Origin: Luteimonas chenhongjianii
Lineage (GTDB): Bacteria; Pseudomonadota; Gammaproteobacteria; Xanthomonadales; Xanthomonadaceae
Reading direction: 5' to 3'
DNA: 64,000 bases
Assembly (NCBI RefSeq): GCF_002327105.1
Contig: NZ_CP023406.1
Span: 1,860,001-1,924,000, forward strand
Part shown: piece by piece, positions 19,307 through 27,692 of the stretch
Layout: each line of letters opens with the position of its first letter
Numbering within the stretch: position 1 is the first letter of the stretch
Program-made: the position numbers and the translations under genes
Notes under the pieces: model-generated
What the model saw: only the letters and a program-made list of their open reading frames with translations
Databases searched by the model: none
What the model was told of the DNA's origin: nothing

Positions 19307-21276
19307 CCGAGCACCGCCAGCACCGCGTCCGCATCCACGAACTCGCCGGCCACCGCGCGCATCTCGGCGACGCTGCCGTCGCGTGGGGCCTTGAGCGCGA
19401 GTTCCATCTTCATCGCCTCCATGACCAGCAATGGCTGGCCGGCGACGACCGTGTCGCCCGCAGCGACCTGCACCGCGACGATGCGGCCCGGCATCGGCGC
19501 ACGGACGCGATCGTCCCCGGCAGCGTCGGCGCCGGCGCTGCGGCGTGCACCGGCGACGTGGCGCAGGTCCAGCCGCGCCTGGCCGTCGTGGACCACGATG
19601 TGGTCCGGCCCGGCGATGACCGCGATGCGCGCGGCGCTGTCGTCGAAGCGCGCGCTGAGCACGCCGTCGACGAGCCGCGCGCCAGCGACCGCGACAGCGC
19701 CGGAGGGGCCGTGCACCACGCGATCGTCCGCCGCGCCCGACACCGTGACCGGGAGCGGCTGGCCGCGATGCTCGAACATCAGCGTGCGCGCGGGCGATGC
19801 GCCGAGGCGCCAGTTGTCATTGGCGGTCCAGGGCGACGGGTCCCCCGCGGGCGCCGCCTCGCCCAGCAGCCGGGCGACTGCCGCGGCGGCGACCAGACGC
19901 GCCGGCGGCACCACATCGGCGGAGGAGACGAACTCCTCGAGATGGCGGTCGAGATAGCCGGTATCGATGGTGGCGTCGACGATCGCCGGGTGGCGCACCA
20001 GGCGCTCGAGGAATTCGATGTTCGACTTCGGACCGACGATCCGGCACTGCGCGAGCGCCTCGCGCAGACGGGCGAGCGCGCGCGGCCGGTCCTGGTCCCA
20101 GACGATGAGCTTGGCGATCATCGGGTCGTAGAAGATCGTGACCGTGTCGCCTTCGACGACGCCGGAATCGACGCGGACATGGTCCGACGGCGGTGGCAGC
20201 CGCAGCGTGCGCAGCATGCCCGACGCGGGCAGGAACCCCGCATCGGGATCTTCCGCATACAGCCGCACCTCGATCGCATGGCCGATGCGCGGTACTTCGT
20301 CCTGCGCAAGCGGCAGATGATCGCCGGCGGCGATCCGCAACTGCCACTCGACCAGATCCAGCCCGGTGGTGAGCTCGGTCACCGGATGCTCGACCTGCAG
20401 CCGGGTGTTGATCTCCATGAAATAGAAGTGGCCGGCCGGATCGACGATGAATTCGACCGTGCCTGCATTGGCGTAATCGATCGCGCGCGCTGCCAGGACC
20501 GCGGCCTCGCCCATCGCCGCGCGCAGTTCGGGCGTCAGGAACGGCGAGGGCGATTCCTCGAACACCTTCTGGTAGCGGCGCTGCGCCGAGCACTCGCGCT
20601 CGTTGAGGTGGATCACGCCGCCATGGCGGTCGCCGAACACCTGGATCTCGATGTGGCGCGGCGATTCGATGTAGCGCTCGAGCAGCACCCGGTCACGGCC
20701 GAAGGCGTTCTTCGCTTCGCGCTGGCAGCTCTCCAGATTGGGGATGAACTCCTCGAGCGCGCGGACGATGCGCATCCCTTTGCCACCGCCGCCGTGCGCG
20801 GCCTTGATCATCAGCGGGAAACCGATCCGCGCGGCCTCGCGCGCGAGCGTGGCCGGGGACTGGTCCTCGCCGGTGTAGCCGGGCACGACCGGCACTCCCG
20901 CCGCGGCCATCAGGTCCTTCGCCCCCGCCTTGCTGCCCATCTTGCGCATCGAGGCCGACGACGGCCCCACGAAGGTCAGCCCCGCGGCCTCGACCGCGTC
21001 GGCGAAGTCGGCGTTCTCGCTGAGGAAGCCGTAACCCGGATGGATCGCCTGTGCCCCGGAGTTGCGCGCGACCTCGAGGATCGCATCGCCGCGCAGGTAG
21101 GAATCCTGCGGCCGCGGACCACCGATCGGATAGGCCGCATCGGCCAGGCGCACGTGCTGGGCGTCGGCGTCGGCCTCCGAATACACCGCGATCGTGCGGA
21201 TGCCGAGGCGGCGCGCGGTACGGATGATGCGGCAGGCGATCTCGCCGCGGTTGGCGATCAGCAGGGTGTCAAACAT
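19303..21276 (-). CDS. liuD: Methylcrotonyl-CoA carboxylase, biotin-carrying alpha subunit
   Basis: A 657-residue biotin-dependent carboxylase subunit acting on 3-methylcrotonyl-CoA in leucine breakdown. A biotin carboxylase domain fills about residues 1-450 (LLIANRGEIACRI, the ATP-grasp glycine loop AAHGGGGKGMR, EINTRLQVEHPVTE). A middle BT domain links to the biotinyl domain, with biotin on K623 in VMEAMKME. The ATG at 21276 is preferred because AAGGA lies five bases before it; another ATG two codons upstream abuts that ribosome site. The gene overlaps the 3' end of liuC and its stop overlaps mvaB. The partner beta subunit is encoded 2.2 kb upstream rather than adjacent. Confidence 0.93.
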   Translation of the reverse strand: MFDTLLIANRGEIACRIIRTARRLGIRTIAVYSEADADAQHVRLADAAYPIGGPRPQDSYLRGDAILEVARNSGAQAIHPGYGFLSENADFADAVEAAGLTFVGPSSASMRKMGSKAGAKDLMAAAGVPVVPGYTGEDQSPATLAREAARIGFPLMIKAAHGGGGKGMRIVRALEEFIPNLESCQREAKNAFGRDRVLLERYIESPRHIEIQVFGDRHGGVIHLNERECSAQRRYQKVFEESPSPFLTPELRAAMGEAAVLAARAIDYANAGTVEFIVDPAGHFYFMEINTRLQVEHPVTELTTGLDLVEWQLRIAAGDHLPLAQDEVPRIGHAIEVRLYAEDPDAGFLPASGMLRTLRLPPPSDHVRVDSGVVEGDTVTIFYDPMIAKLIVWDQDRPRALARLREALAQCRIVGPKSNIEFLERLVRHPAIVDATIDTGYLDRHLEEFVSSADVVPPARLVAAAAVARLLGEAAPAGDPSPWTANDNWRLGASPARTLMFEHRGQPLPVTVSGAADDRVVHGPSGAVAVAGARLVDGVLSARFDDSAARIAVIAGPDHIVVHDGQARLDLRHVAGARRSAGADAAGDDRVRAPMPGRIVAVQVAAGDTVVAGQPLLVMEAMKMELALKAPRDGSVAEMRAVAGEFVDADAVLAVLG

Positions 21277-22078
21277 GGGCATCCTTTTCGCTCGTCGCCC
21301 ATGTCGCCGGGCGCTTTTCCAGAAATGCGGTCAGGCCTTCCTGGCCCTCGGCCGAGACCCGCAGCGCGGCGATCAGCGAGGCGTTGTCCTGGTCGAGAAG
21401 ATCGCGGTCGGTGGCAGCGGCGACGGCGCGCACCAGGCGCTTGGCGCCTGCGGCGGCGTTCGGGCCGGCTTTCAGCAGCAGTGCGATCTGCCGGTCCACC
21501 GCGGCATCGAGCGCGTCGGCCTCGACCACTTCATGCAGCAGCCCGATGCGCTGCGCCTGCGCCGCGTCGAAGAGCTCGGCGGTGGCGAAATAGCGCCGCG
21601 CATTGCGCGTGCCGATCGCCGCGACGACGTAGGGGGCGATCGTCGCCGGCAGCAGGCCGAGCCGGCTTTCGGTCAGGCCGAACTTCGCGCCCGGCACCCC
21701 GATCGCGATGTCGCAGCAGGCCACCAGCCCGACGCCGCCGCCAAAGGCAGCGCCGTGGACGCGCGCGATCGTCGGCTTCGGCAGCTCGTCGAGGGTCCGC
21801 ATCAGGCGGGCGAGGGCGATTGCGTCCTCGCGGTTGTCGGCTTCGCTGGCCGCGGCCATGCTGCGCATCCAGTTGAGATCCGCGCCGGCCGAAAACGACG
21901 CGCCGGTGCCTTCGAGCACGACCACACGCACGTCCGGATCGCCGCCCACTGCGTCCAGCGCGGCGGTCAGCGTCGCGATCAGCGCCGCGTCGAAAGCGTT
22001 GTGCAGGGCAGGACGGTCCAGCCGTAGGCGCGCCACCGCGCCAGTGCGGACGAGGGTCAAAGCATCGGACATGCGCAT
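21269..22078 (-). CDS. liuC: Methylglutaconyl-CoA hydratase (enoyl-CoA hydratase family)
   Basis: A 269-residue crotonase-fold enzyme. The oxyanion-hole segments are ASFSAGADLNWM and RVHGAAFGGGVGLVACCDIA; the sequence continues with FGLTESRLGLLPATIAPYV, typical of hydratases acting on 3-methylglutaconyl-CoA. It should convert 3-methylglutaconyl-CoA to HMG-CoA between MCC and HMG-CoA lyase. The start may be ATG 22078 or ATG 22072, both within reach of an AGGA. The 3' end overlaps the start of liuD by several bases, supporting an operon. Confidence 0.9.
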   Translation of the reverse strand: MRMSDALTLVRTGAVARLRLDRPALHNAFDAALIATLTAALDAVGGDPDVRVVVLEGTGASFSAGADLNWMRSMAAASEADNREDAIALARLMRTLDELPKPTIARVHGAAFGGGVGLVACCDIAIGVPGAKFGLTESRLGLLPATIAPYVVAAIGTRNARRYFATAELFDAAQAQRIGLLHEVVEADALDAAVDRQIALLLKAGPNAAAGAKRLVRAVAAATDRDLLDQDNASLIAALRVSAEGQEGLTAFLEKRPATWATSEKDAHV

Positions 22079-22265
22079 CGGGTCCTGCAGAACGGTCCGG
22101 AATCATAACGAGTCGGGACGTGCGACCCATGCGGCGCTGCAAACATGCCGGCCGGGAGCGCGCGCTCGCGGGTGTGGCACTTGGCGTGAGGTGGGCCCGG
22201 GGACATCCGTGGGCGCGGTGCTGCGGCATGCGCTCCGCTGGTCGCCGCTTCCGCGGCGGGAGTGG

Positions 22266-22670
22266 CTAGGAGCGCCCGCGGCTCAGGGGCGAGCGTGTCG
22301 GACGGCGCATGTCGTTGGTCGGCGTGACCTCGACCGCCAGGCTGAAGGTGCGCTCGTCGCCGACCAGCAGCGCGCCGACACCGACCACCTGGCGGTTGAT
22401 CTCCTTTCCCGCCTCGTCGCGGATCACCAGTACCACCGAATATTCCCAGGCGCCGCCTTCGGCCGGATGCCGGATGCGGCCCTCGACCTCCAGCGCGGTG
22501 GTGGTCTCCTCGCGCTGAACCGCATGCCGCGCGACGATGGGCGAAGCCGGCGCGGCGTCGATCTTCAGATAGTGCTGGCACGCCGGACAGCGCGTGGCGC
22601 TGTCCAGGATCGTGGTCTTGCAGTGCGGACAGGTGCGCGTGGCACCTGCCGCGCCGGGACGGCTGCTCAC
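22266..22670 (-). CDS. Zinc-ribbon protein of unknown function
   Basis: A 134-residue protein beginning with a GTG at 22670, two bases after the bactofilin stop. Residues about 14-35 form a zinc ribbon with two CxxC pairs (CPHC ... CPAC). The rest is predicted beta-rich, with WEYSVVLVIRDEAGKEINRQ and RTFSLAVEVTPTNDMRRP. No enzyme motif is seen. The near-zero spacing to the bactofilin gene suggests a joint function at the cell envelope. Reading frames with an ATG further upstream would overlap the bactofilin gene and have no ribosome site. Confidence 0.75.
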   Translation of the reverse strand: MSSRPGAAGATRTCPHCKTTILDSATRCPACQHYLKIDAAPASPIVARHAVQREETTTALEVEGRIRHPAEGGAWEYSVVLVIRDEAGKEINRQVVGVGALLVGDERTFSLAVEVTPTNDMRRPTRSPLSRGRS

Positions 22671-22672
22671 GG

Positions 22673-23248
22673 TCAGGCGCTGGACTTGTCGTTGGCCGCC
22701 TTGTCCTTGGCTGCGCCGCTGCCGTTGCTGGCCGGCGCAGCCACGTCGTCCCAGCCGCATTCGATGTGGCCGCGGATCCTGGAACCCTTCGCGACCGTCA
22801 GCGAACCGGCCTTCAGGTCACCGGTGAGCACGGCGGAGTCGCGCAGTTCCACCAGCGAGGCCGATTCGATGTTGCCTTCGAGTTCGCCCGACACCAGCAC
22901 CTGCTTGGCGCGCACACCGCCGTTGAGCTTGGCGCCATGCTCGATGGTCAGGTCGCCCTGCACGTTGACGTCGCCCTTGAAGCGGCCGGCGATGCGGATA
23001 TCGCCCGAGCCCTCGATCTTGCCCTCGATGGTGAGGTCGGCGGCAATGATCGATTCCTTGCCGCTCGGCGCGGCCGGGCGTGCTGCAGGCGCCGGTGCGG
23101 CCTGCGGCGGCGTGGGCAGCGTGGCGGTCTGGAAGTCGGCAATCGCCGGGGACGCCGTGTCACGGGCCGGGACCGGCGGCGGCGCCGCGTCGGAGCCGAA
23201 TATGGGGGAATCCTTCTTGGCGGTGCCGGACTGCGGGAAAATGGCCAT
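22673..23248 (-). CDS. Bactofilin-type polymer-forming cytoskeletal protein
   Basis: A 191-residue protein with a disordered Pro/Ala-rich N-terminus (about 60 residues). A central bactofilin domain (about 63-165) is built of short repeated beta strands: LTIEGKIEGSGDIRIAGRFKGDV, LTIEHGAKLNGGV and VLVSGELEGNI. This right-handed beta-helix polymerises without nucleotide into filaments that organise cell shape or envelope enzymes. The C-terminal tail is charged and Ala-rich. It forms a two-gene unit with the zinc-ribbon protein and is inserted between liuC and liuB. Confidence 0.88.
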   Translation of the reverse strand: MAIFPQSGTAKKDSPIFGSDAAPPPVPARDTASPAIADFQTATLPTPPQAAPAPAARPAAPSGKESIIAADLTIEGKIEGSGDIRIAGRFKGDVNVQGDLTIEHGAKLNGGVRAKQVLVSGELEGNIESASLVELRDSAVLTGDLKAGSLTVAKGSRIRGHIECGWDDVAAPASNGSGAAKDKAANDKSSA

Positions 23249-23444
23249 GTCGCGCGTTACCTCTGAAAAGGACGGGGAGCGGAAAGGGACCGCTCGAAAC
23301 AGGACTTCCGCGACGCCGCGGTCGGCAGCGCGGAAGCCGAGGCTAGCACGCGAACTGCGCTCTGCAGCGGCGCGCCACGCCGCGAAAGCGTGACCGCGCA
23401 AGCACTTGCCGCCTGTCGGGACCACCCGGCCCCGCGCTTTGCGC

Positions 23445-25052
23445 CTACATCCGGAAGACGCCGAAGCGCGCGGGCTCGATCGGTGCATTGAGCGAGGCCG
23501 CCAGGCCCAGGCCCAGCACCCGCCGGGTGTCGGCCGGATCGATGATGCCGTCGTCCCACAGGCGCGCGGTCGCATACCAGGGGCTGCCCTGGTGTTCGTA
23601 CTGCTCACGGATCGGCTGCTTGAAGGCCTCTTCGTCCTCGGCGCTCCAGCTGCCGCCCTTGCCTTCGATACCGTCGCGGCGCACGGTCGCCAGCACGCTG
23701 GCCGCCTGTTCGCCGCCCATCACGCTGATGCGGGCGTTGGGCCACATCCACAGGAAGCGCGCGCCGTAGGCGCGTCCGCACATGGCGTAGTTGCCGGCGC
23801 CGAAGCTGCCGCCGATGACGATGGTGAACTTCGGCACGCTCGAACAGGCGACGGCGGTGACCATCTTCGCCCCGTCCTTGGCGATGCCGGCATTCTCGTA
23901 TTTGCGGCCGACCATGAAGCCGGTGATGTTCTGCAGGAACACCAGCGGAATGCCGCGCTGGTTGCACAGCTCGATGAAGTGCGCGCCCTTGAGCGCGCTC
24001 TCGCCGAACAGGATGCCGTTGTTGGCGACGACGCCCACCGGCATGCCATGTACATGGGCGAACCCGGTCACCAGCGTCTTGCCGTAGCGCGCCTTGAACT
24101 CCTGGAAGTCGCTGCCGTCGACGACGCGGGCGATGACCTCGCGGATGTCGAAGGGCCGACGCGTGTCCCTGGGCACGATGCCGTAGAGCTCCTCGGCCGG
24201 ATACAGCGGTTCGACCGTCGCGCGCCGCGCCAGCCGGGTGACGCGCGGGCGGTTGAAGCTGCCGACGATGTCGCGCGCGATCTGCAGCGCGTCGGCATCG
24301 TCCTCGGCGAAGTGATCGACCACGCCCGACACGCTGGTGTGCACCTCGGCCCCGCCCAGCGCCTCGGCGTCCACCACCTCGCCGGTGGCCGCCTTCACCA
24401 GCGGCGGGCCGCCGAGAAAGATCGTGCCCTGCTCCTTGACGATCACCGACTCGTCGCACATGGCCGGTACGTATGCGCCGCCCGCGGTGCAGCTGCCCAT
24501 GACCACGGCCACCTGGGGAATGTTCTCCGCCGACATCCGCGCCTGGTTGTAGAAGATCCGTCCGAAGTGCTCCCTGTCCGGGAACACCTCGTCCTGCAGC
24601 GGCAGGAACGCGCCGCCCGAATCGACCAGGTAGACGCAGGGCAGATGGTTCTCTCGAGCGATCTCCTGGGCACGCAGATGCTTCTTCACCGTCATCGGGA
24701 AGTAGGTGCCGCCCTTGACGGTCGCGTCGTTGGCCACGATGACGACTTCCAGCCCCTGCACGCGCCCGATACCGGCGACGACGCCTGCGGCCGGCGCCGC
24801 GCCGTCGTACATGTCCTCGGCCGCGAGTGGCGCGATCTCGAGGAACGGCGAGCCGGGGTCGAGGAGGGCGGTGATGCGATCGCGCGCCAGCAGCTTGCCG
24901 CGCGCGGTGTGCTTCGCCTGCGCGGCCTCGCCACCGCCCTGCGCCGCGCGCGCCAGCCGCTGCCGCAGTTCATCGACGAGCGCGCGGTGGTAGTCGGCGT
25001 TGTCGATGAAGTCCTGCGCGCGCGGATCGAGCTGCGAAGTGAGTGCGGGCAT
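23445..25052 (-). CDS. liuB: Methylcrotonyl-CoA carboxylase, carboxyltransferase beta subunit
   Basis: A 535-residue carboxyltransferase with two crotonase-like halves. [14 protein letters not shown] lies near the N-terminus; [14 protein letters not shown] is the oxyanion region of the N half; [22 protein letters not shown] and [14 protein letters not shown] are found in MCC beta subunits specifically. It transfers the carboxyl from biotin on LiuD to 3-methylcrotonyl-CoA. The ATG at 25052 is the only sensible start; the long upstream reading frame runs through a terminator and the neighbouring genes. It sits upstream of the bactofilin pair, so the two MCC subunits are split by unrelated genes. 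Confidence 0.94.
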   Translation of the reverse strand: MPALTSQLDPRAQDFIDNADYHRALVDELRQRLARAAQGGGEAAQAKHTARGKLLARDRITALLDPGSPFLEIAPLAAEDMYDGAAPAAGVVAGIGRVQGLEVVIVANDATVKGGTYFPMTVKKHLRAQEIARENHLPCVYLVDSGGAFLPLQDEVFPDREHFGRIFYNQARMSAENIPQVAVVMGSCTAGGAYVPAMCDESVIVKEQGTIFLGGPPLVKAATGEVVDAEALGGAEVHTSVSGVVDHFAEDDADALQIARDIVGSFNRPRVTRLARRATVEPLYPAEELYGIVPRDTRRPFDIREVIARVVDGSDFQEFKARYGKTLVTGFAHVHGMPVGVVANNGILFGESALKGAHFIELCNQRGIPLVFLQNITGFMVGRKYENAGIAKDGAKMVTAVACSSVPKFTIVIGGSFGAGNYAMCGRAYGARFLWMWPNARISVMGGEQAASVLATVRRDGIEGKGGSWSAEDEEAFKQPIREQYEHQGSPWYATARLWDDGIIDPADTRRVLGLGLAASLNAPIEPARFGVFRM

Positions 25053-25177
25053 GCGGAAGGCACCTTGCGGGAAAACCGCAAGGATACGGAAGCGCGCGAG
25101 CGGCCGCAGGGGGCATGCGCAGCGTCTGTTGTGTGAAGGGAGGTGCAGTGCGGCACGCACGCCCACCCCAAAATAAA

Positions 25178-25199
25178 AAGCCCGCCTGACGGCGGGCTT
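25178..25199 (-). terminator. Rho-independent terminator of small lipoprotein gene 1
   Basis: Read on the minus strand, a 9-bp stem (AAGCCCGCC with GGCGGGCTT, TGAC loop on the plus strand) is followed by TTTTTATTTT. It lies 20 bases past the stop at 25220 and insulates liuB from it. Confidence 0.9.
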
Positions 25200-25219
25200 C
25201 CGGTCGGAGTAAGCGCTGC

Positions 25220-25558
25220 TCAGTTGTCGGCGCTTTCCTCGATGCGCTCGCCGGTGTTCTCGATCGCCTGGCCTGCCCTCTGGGTGGCCTCGCCGGTGGC
25301 GCGCCGGGCGTCTGCGGCTGCAGCGTCGGCGCGGACGGCTGCATCGTGCGCAGCCTCGCGGGTTTGCTGGGCCGCAGCATCGGCGGTCGCGCGCGCCGCG
25401 TCTGCGGTCGCGGAGGCGGCGCTGGAAATCGCCTGGCCGGCGGCTTCGTTGGCCTGCGCGGCTTCGGCGCGTTCGCGTTCCGCGTCGTTGGAATTGCTGC
25501 ACGCGGCCAGCGCCAGCATCAGCGCTGCGGCGAGTACGTTGATCGGCTTGATCTGCAT
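25220..25558 (-). CDS. Small Ala-rich lipoprotein 1
   Basis: A 112-residue predicted lipoprotein. The signal ends in LALAACS, so Cys20 should be lipidated. The mature part is one long Ala/Glu/Arg-rich helix with heptad-like spacing ([19 protein letters not shown]), suggesting a coiled coil like Lpp-type envelope spacers, and ends EESADN. It has its own terminator and resembles the next gene in plan. The start at 25558 gives a 9-base spacing to AGGA; an ATG two codons upstream is also possible. The function is unknown; a structural or osmotically induced envelope role is a guess. Confidence 0.75.
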   Translation of the reverse strand: MQIKPINVLAAALMLALAACSNSNDAERERAEAAQANEAAGQAISSAASATADAARATADAAAQQTREAAHDAAVRADAAAADARRATGEATQRAGQAIENTGERIEESADN

Positions 25559-25810
25559 GGGCATGGGTCCTGAAGCGGTGGGAGCCCGGAGCATGAATGC
25601 GAACAGGTGAGCGCCGTGCAAAGAAGTGGGGGTATCGGGGCGGGGGGCAGCGCGAGTGGCGCTGCGGTGCATGCCGCTTGTGGCAAGTCTCTCGTGCGGG
25701 CCACTCGTAGATCAGCGGGTGCCGGGCGCACCGGCGCCGCGCGCATGTCGGCGCGCGAACTGCCGCCTTGCAGTTGCACTGCACTTCGATACGCCGCACC
25801 GCGCACAAAA

Positions 25811-25838
25811 AAGGCCGCCGGGCGAACCCGGCGGCCTT
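25811..25838 (-). terminator. Rho-independent terminator of small lipoprotein gene 2
   Basis: A 10-bp perfect stem (25813-25822 with 25827-25836) with a 4-nt loop is followed on the minus strand by TTTTTTGTG. It is 38 bases past the stop at 25876. The rest of the 317-base gap 25559-25875 holds only the 5' region of lipoprotein 1. Confidence 0.92.
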
Positions 25839-25875
25839 CGAATCCAAACGCGATGGCGTTACGCCATCGGATGAA

Positions 25876-26211
25876 TTACGGAGCCACTTCTTCCGCAGCG
25901 TCGGCAGCGTCTTCAGCCTGCGACTCAGCGTGGTCGGCAGCGTCGGCAGCGTGCTCGGCGCCGTCGTTGGTGCCAGCCGCAGCGGCCTGGGCAGCAGCGT
26001 CAGCAGCGGCGTCGGCAGCAGCAGCGGCGTCGTCGGCAGCAGCCTGCGCGGTGCCGGCCAGCGCCGGATCCTGCGTCTCGTTGGCAGCAGCCTGAGCGTC
26101 GGCAGCGGCGTCGGCAGCGCCTTCAGCCGAGCTGTTGGCCTGCTCGGCGTTGCTGCAGGCGGCAAGCGCAAAACCCATGGCCAGGGCAAGCAGAGCCTTG
26201 TTGATCGTCAT
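25876..26211 (-). CDS. Small Ala-rich lipoprotein 2
   Basis: A 111-residue predicted lipoprotein whose signal ends FALAACS with Cys20 as lipidation site. The mature domain is extremely Ala-rich with Asp/Glu ([20 protein letters not shown]) and should form a single helix or coiled coil. It has the same layout, orientation and length as the adjacent lipoprotein gene, so the two are probably tandem paralogues that have diverged. A good ribosome site (GAGGAAG) precedes the ATG at 26211, and a promoter-like TTGACA lies further upstream. Acidic composition contrasts with the Arg-containing neighbour. Confidence 0.72.
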   Translation of the reverse strand: MTINKALLALAMGFALAACSNAEQANSSAEGAADAAADAQAAANETQDPALAGTAQAAADDAAAAADAAADAAAQAAAAGTNDGAEHAADAADHAESQAEDAADAAEEVAP

Positions 26212-26263
26212 TGTGTCTTCCTCGTCTGAAAGTGTGGGCAACGCGCTTAATGCGCGCCGACGA

Positions 26264-26292
26264 CATGATGACAAGCCGCGGACAGCTGTCAA
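26264..26292 (-). promoter_or_regulatory. Candidate sigma70 promoter for small lipoprotein 2
   Basis: On the minus strand a perfect TTGACA (26292-26287) is followed 16 bases later by CATCAT (26270-26265), about 55 bases before the ATG at 26211. The -10 is imperfect. Confidence 0.45.
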
Positions 26293-26337
26293 GCGGGACG
26301 TGCGCCCTTTTTTCGTAAAAAACACGTTATCCGAAGT

Positions 26338-27513
26338 TCACACCATTTGCACGGCAATTGCGGTGGCTTCTCCGCCGCCGATGCAAAGGGTCGCTACGCC
26401 GCGCTGGAGGCCGCGCGACTGAAGCGCGTGGATCAGCGTGACGATGAGGCGCGCGCCGCTGGCACCGATCGGGTGGCCGAGGGCCAGTGCACCGCCATTC
26501 ACGTTCAGCCGCTCATGCGGGATGCCCAGATCCTTCATCGGCGCCATCGCGACGTTCGCGAACGCCTCGTTGATCTCGAACAGGTCCACGTCCTCGACGC
26601 TCCAGCCGGCCTTGTCCAGCACGTTGCGAATCGCGGTGATCGGCGCGGTGGTGAACCACTCGGGTGCCTGCGAATGGCGCGCATGGGCAACGATACGCGC
26701 CAGCGGCTTGAGTCCGCGGGCCTCGGCCTCATCGGCCGAGGTCAGCACCAGCGCCGCGGCGCCGTCGGAAATGCTCGACGAGCTGGCCGCAGTCAACCGG
26801 CCATCCTTGCCGAACGCCGCGCGCAGGGTGGGGATCTTCTCGACCTGGATGCGGCCGGGCTGTTCGTCGGTGTCGTAGGACACCTCGCCCTTGCGCGAGG
26901 CGACGGTCACCGGAACGATCTCGGCCTTGAACGCGCCAGATTCGATCGCGTGCTTGGCGCGAGTGGCGCTCTCGACCGCATAGGCGTCCAGCTCCTCGCG
27001 GCTGAACTCGTACTTGGCACAGGCGATGTCGCCGAACACGCCCATCGAGTTGCCGTCGTAGGGATTGGTGAGGCCGTCCCACGCCATGTGGTCGAGCATC
27101 TCGGCGCTGCCGTAGCGGATGCCGGTGCGCGAACCGTTGAGCAGGTGCGGCGCATTGGTCATCGACTCCATGCCTCCGGCGACGACGAACCTGGCCGTGC
27201 CGGCCTTGATCAGGTCATGACCGAACATCACCGCCTGCATGCCCGAGCCGCAGACCTTGTTGATGGTCACGCAGCCGGCGGCATCGGGAATGCCCGCGGC
27301 GCGCGCAGCCTGGCGGGCCGGTGCCTGGCCGAGGCCGGCCGGCAACACGCAGCCGATGAGGGCTTCGTCGACGAGTTCCGGGGCTACACCTGCGTGTTCC
27401 AGCGCGGCAGTGATCGCGGTCGCGCCGAGCGTGGTCGTGGGCACGCCGGTGAACTGGCCGAGCATGGAACCGATAGGGGTGCGCTTGGCGCCGACGATGA
27501 CGATGTCAGTCAT
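26338..27513 (-). CDS. Acetyl-CoA C-acyltransferase (thiolase)
   Basis: A 391-residue thiolase. The acyl-accepting nucleophile is C88 in INKVCGSGMQAV; the catalytic His is in GGALALGHPIGASGARL; the second Cys (C377) is in TLCIGGGEATA. It condenses or cleaves acetoacetyl/3-ketoacyl-CoA and here may supply acetyl-CoA metabolism downstream of leucine and isoleucine breakdown. Overall similarity is to the AtoB/PhaA class. Chain-length preference cannot be fixed from sequence. It is convergently placed against nothing; a small lipoprotein gene lies downstream on the same strand. Confidence 0.92.
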   Translation of the reverse strand: MTDIVIVGAKRTPIGSMLGQFTGVPTTTLGATAITAALEHAGVAPELVDEALIGCVLPAGLGQAPARQAARAAGIPDAAGCVTINKVCGSGMQAVMFGHDLIKAGTARFVVAGGMESMTNAPHLLNGSRTGIRYGSAEMLDHMAWDGLTNPYDGNSMGVFGDIACAKYEFSREELDAYAVESATRAKHAIESGAFKAEIVPVTVASRKGEVSYDTDEQPGRIQVEKIPTLRAAFGKDGRLTAASSSSISDGAAALVLTSADEAEARGLKPLARIVAHARHSQAPEWFTTAPITAIRNVLDKAGWSVEDVDLFEINEAFANVAMAPMKDLGIPHERLNVNGGALALGHPIGASGARLIVTLIHALQSRGLQRGVATLCIGGGEATAIAVQMV

Positions 27514-27692
27514 TGGGGAGGAAACTCCGATAGGTGAACCGCTCAGTGACGTCGATTATCGCATCCGCGCCACTGCGAAGTCGCCGCGACCGGCCACCCG
27601 ATGACAGCCGCCGCCGGTTGCAGGTATAGATGCGCGTGTGGGGATCACGCATGCAGGGGCGCTGCGCCTGCACCAGACTGGAGAAGGACACG

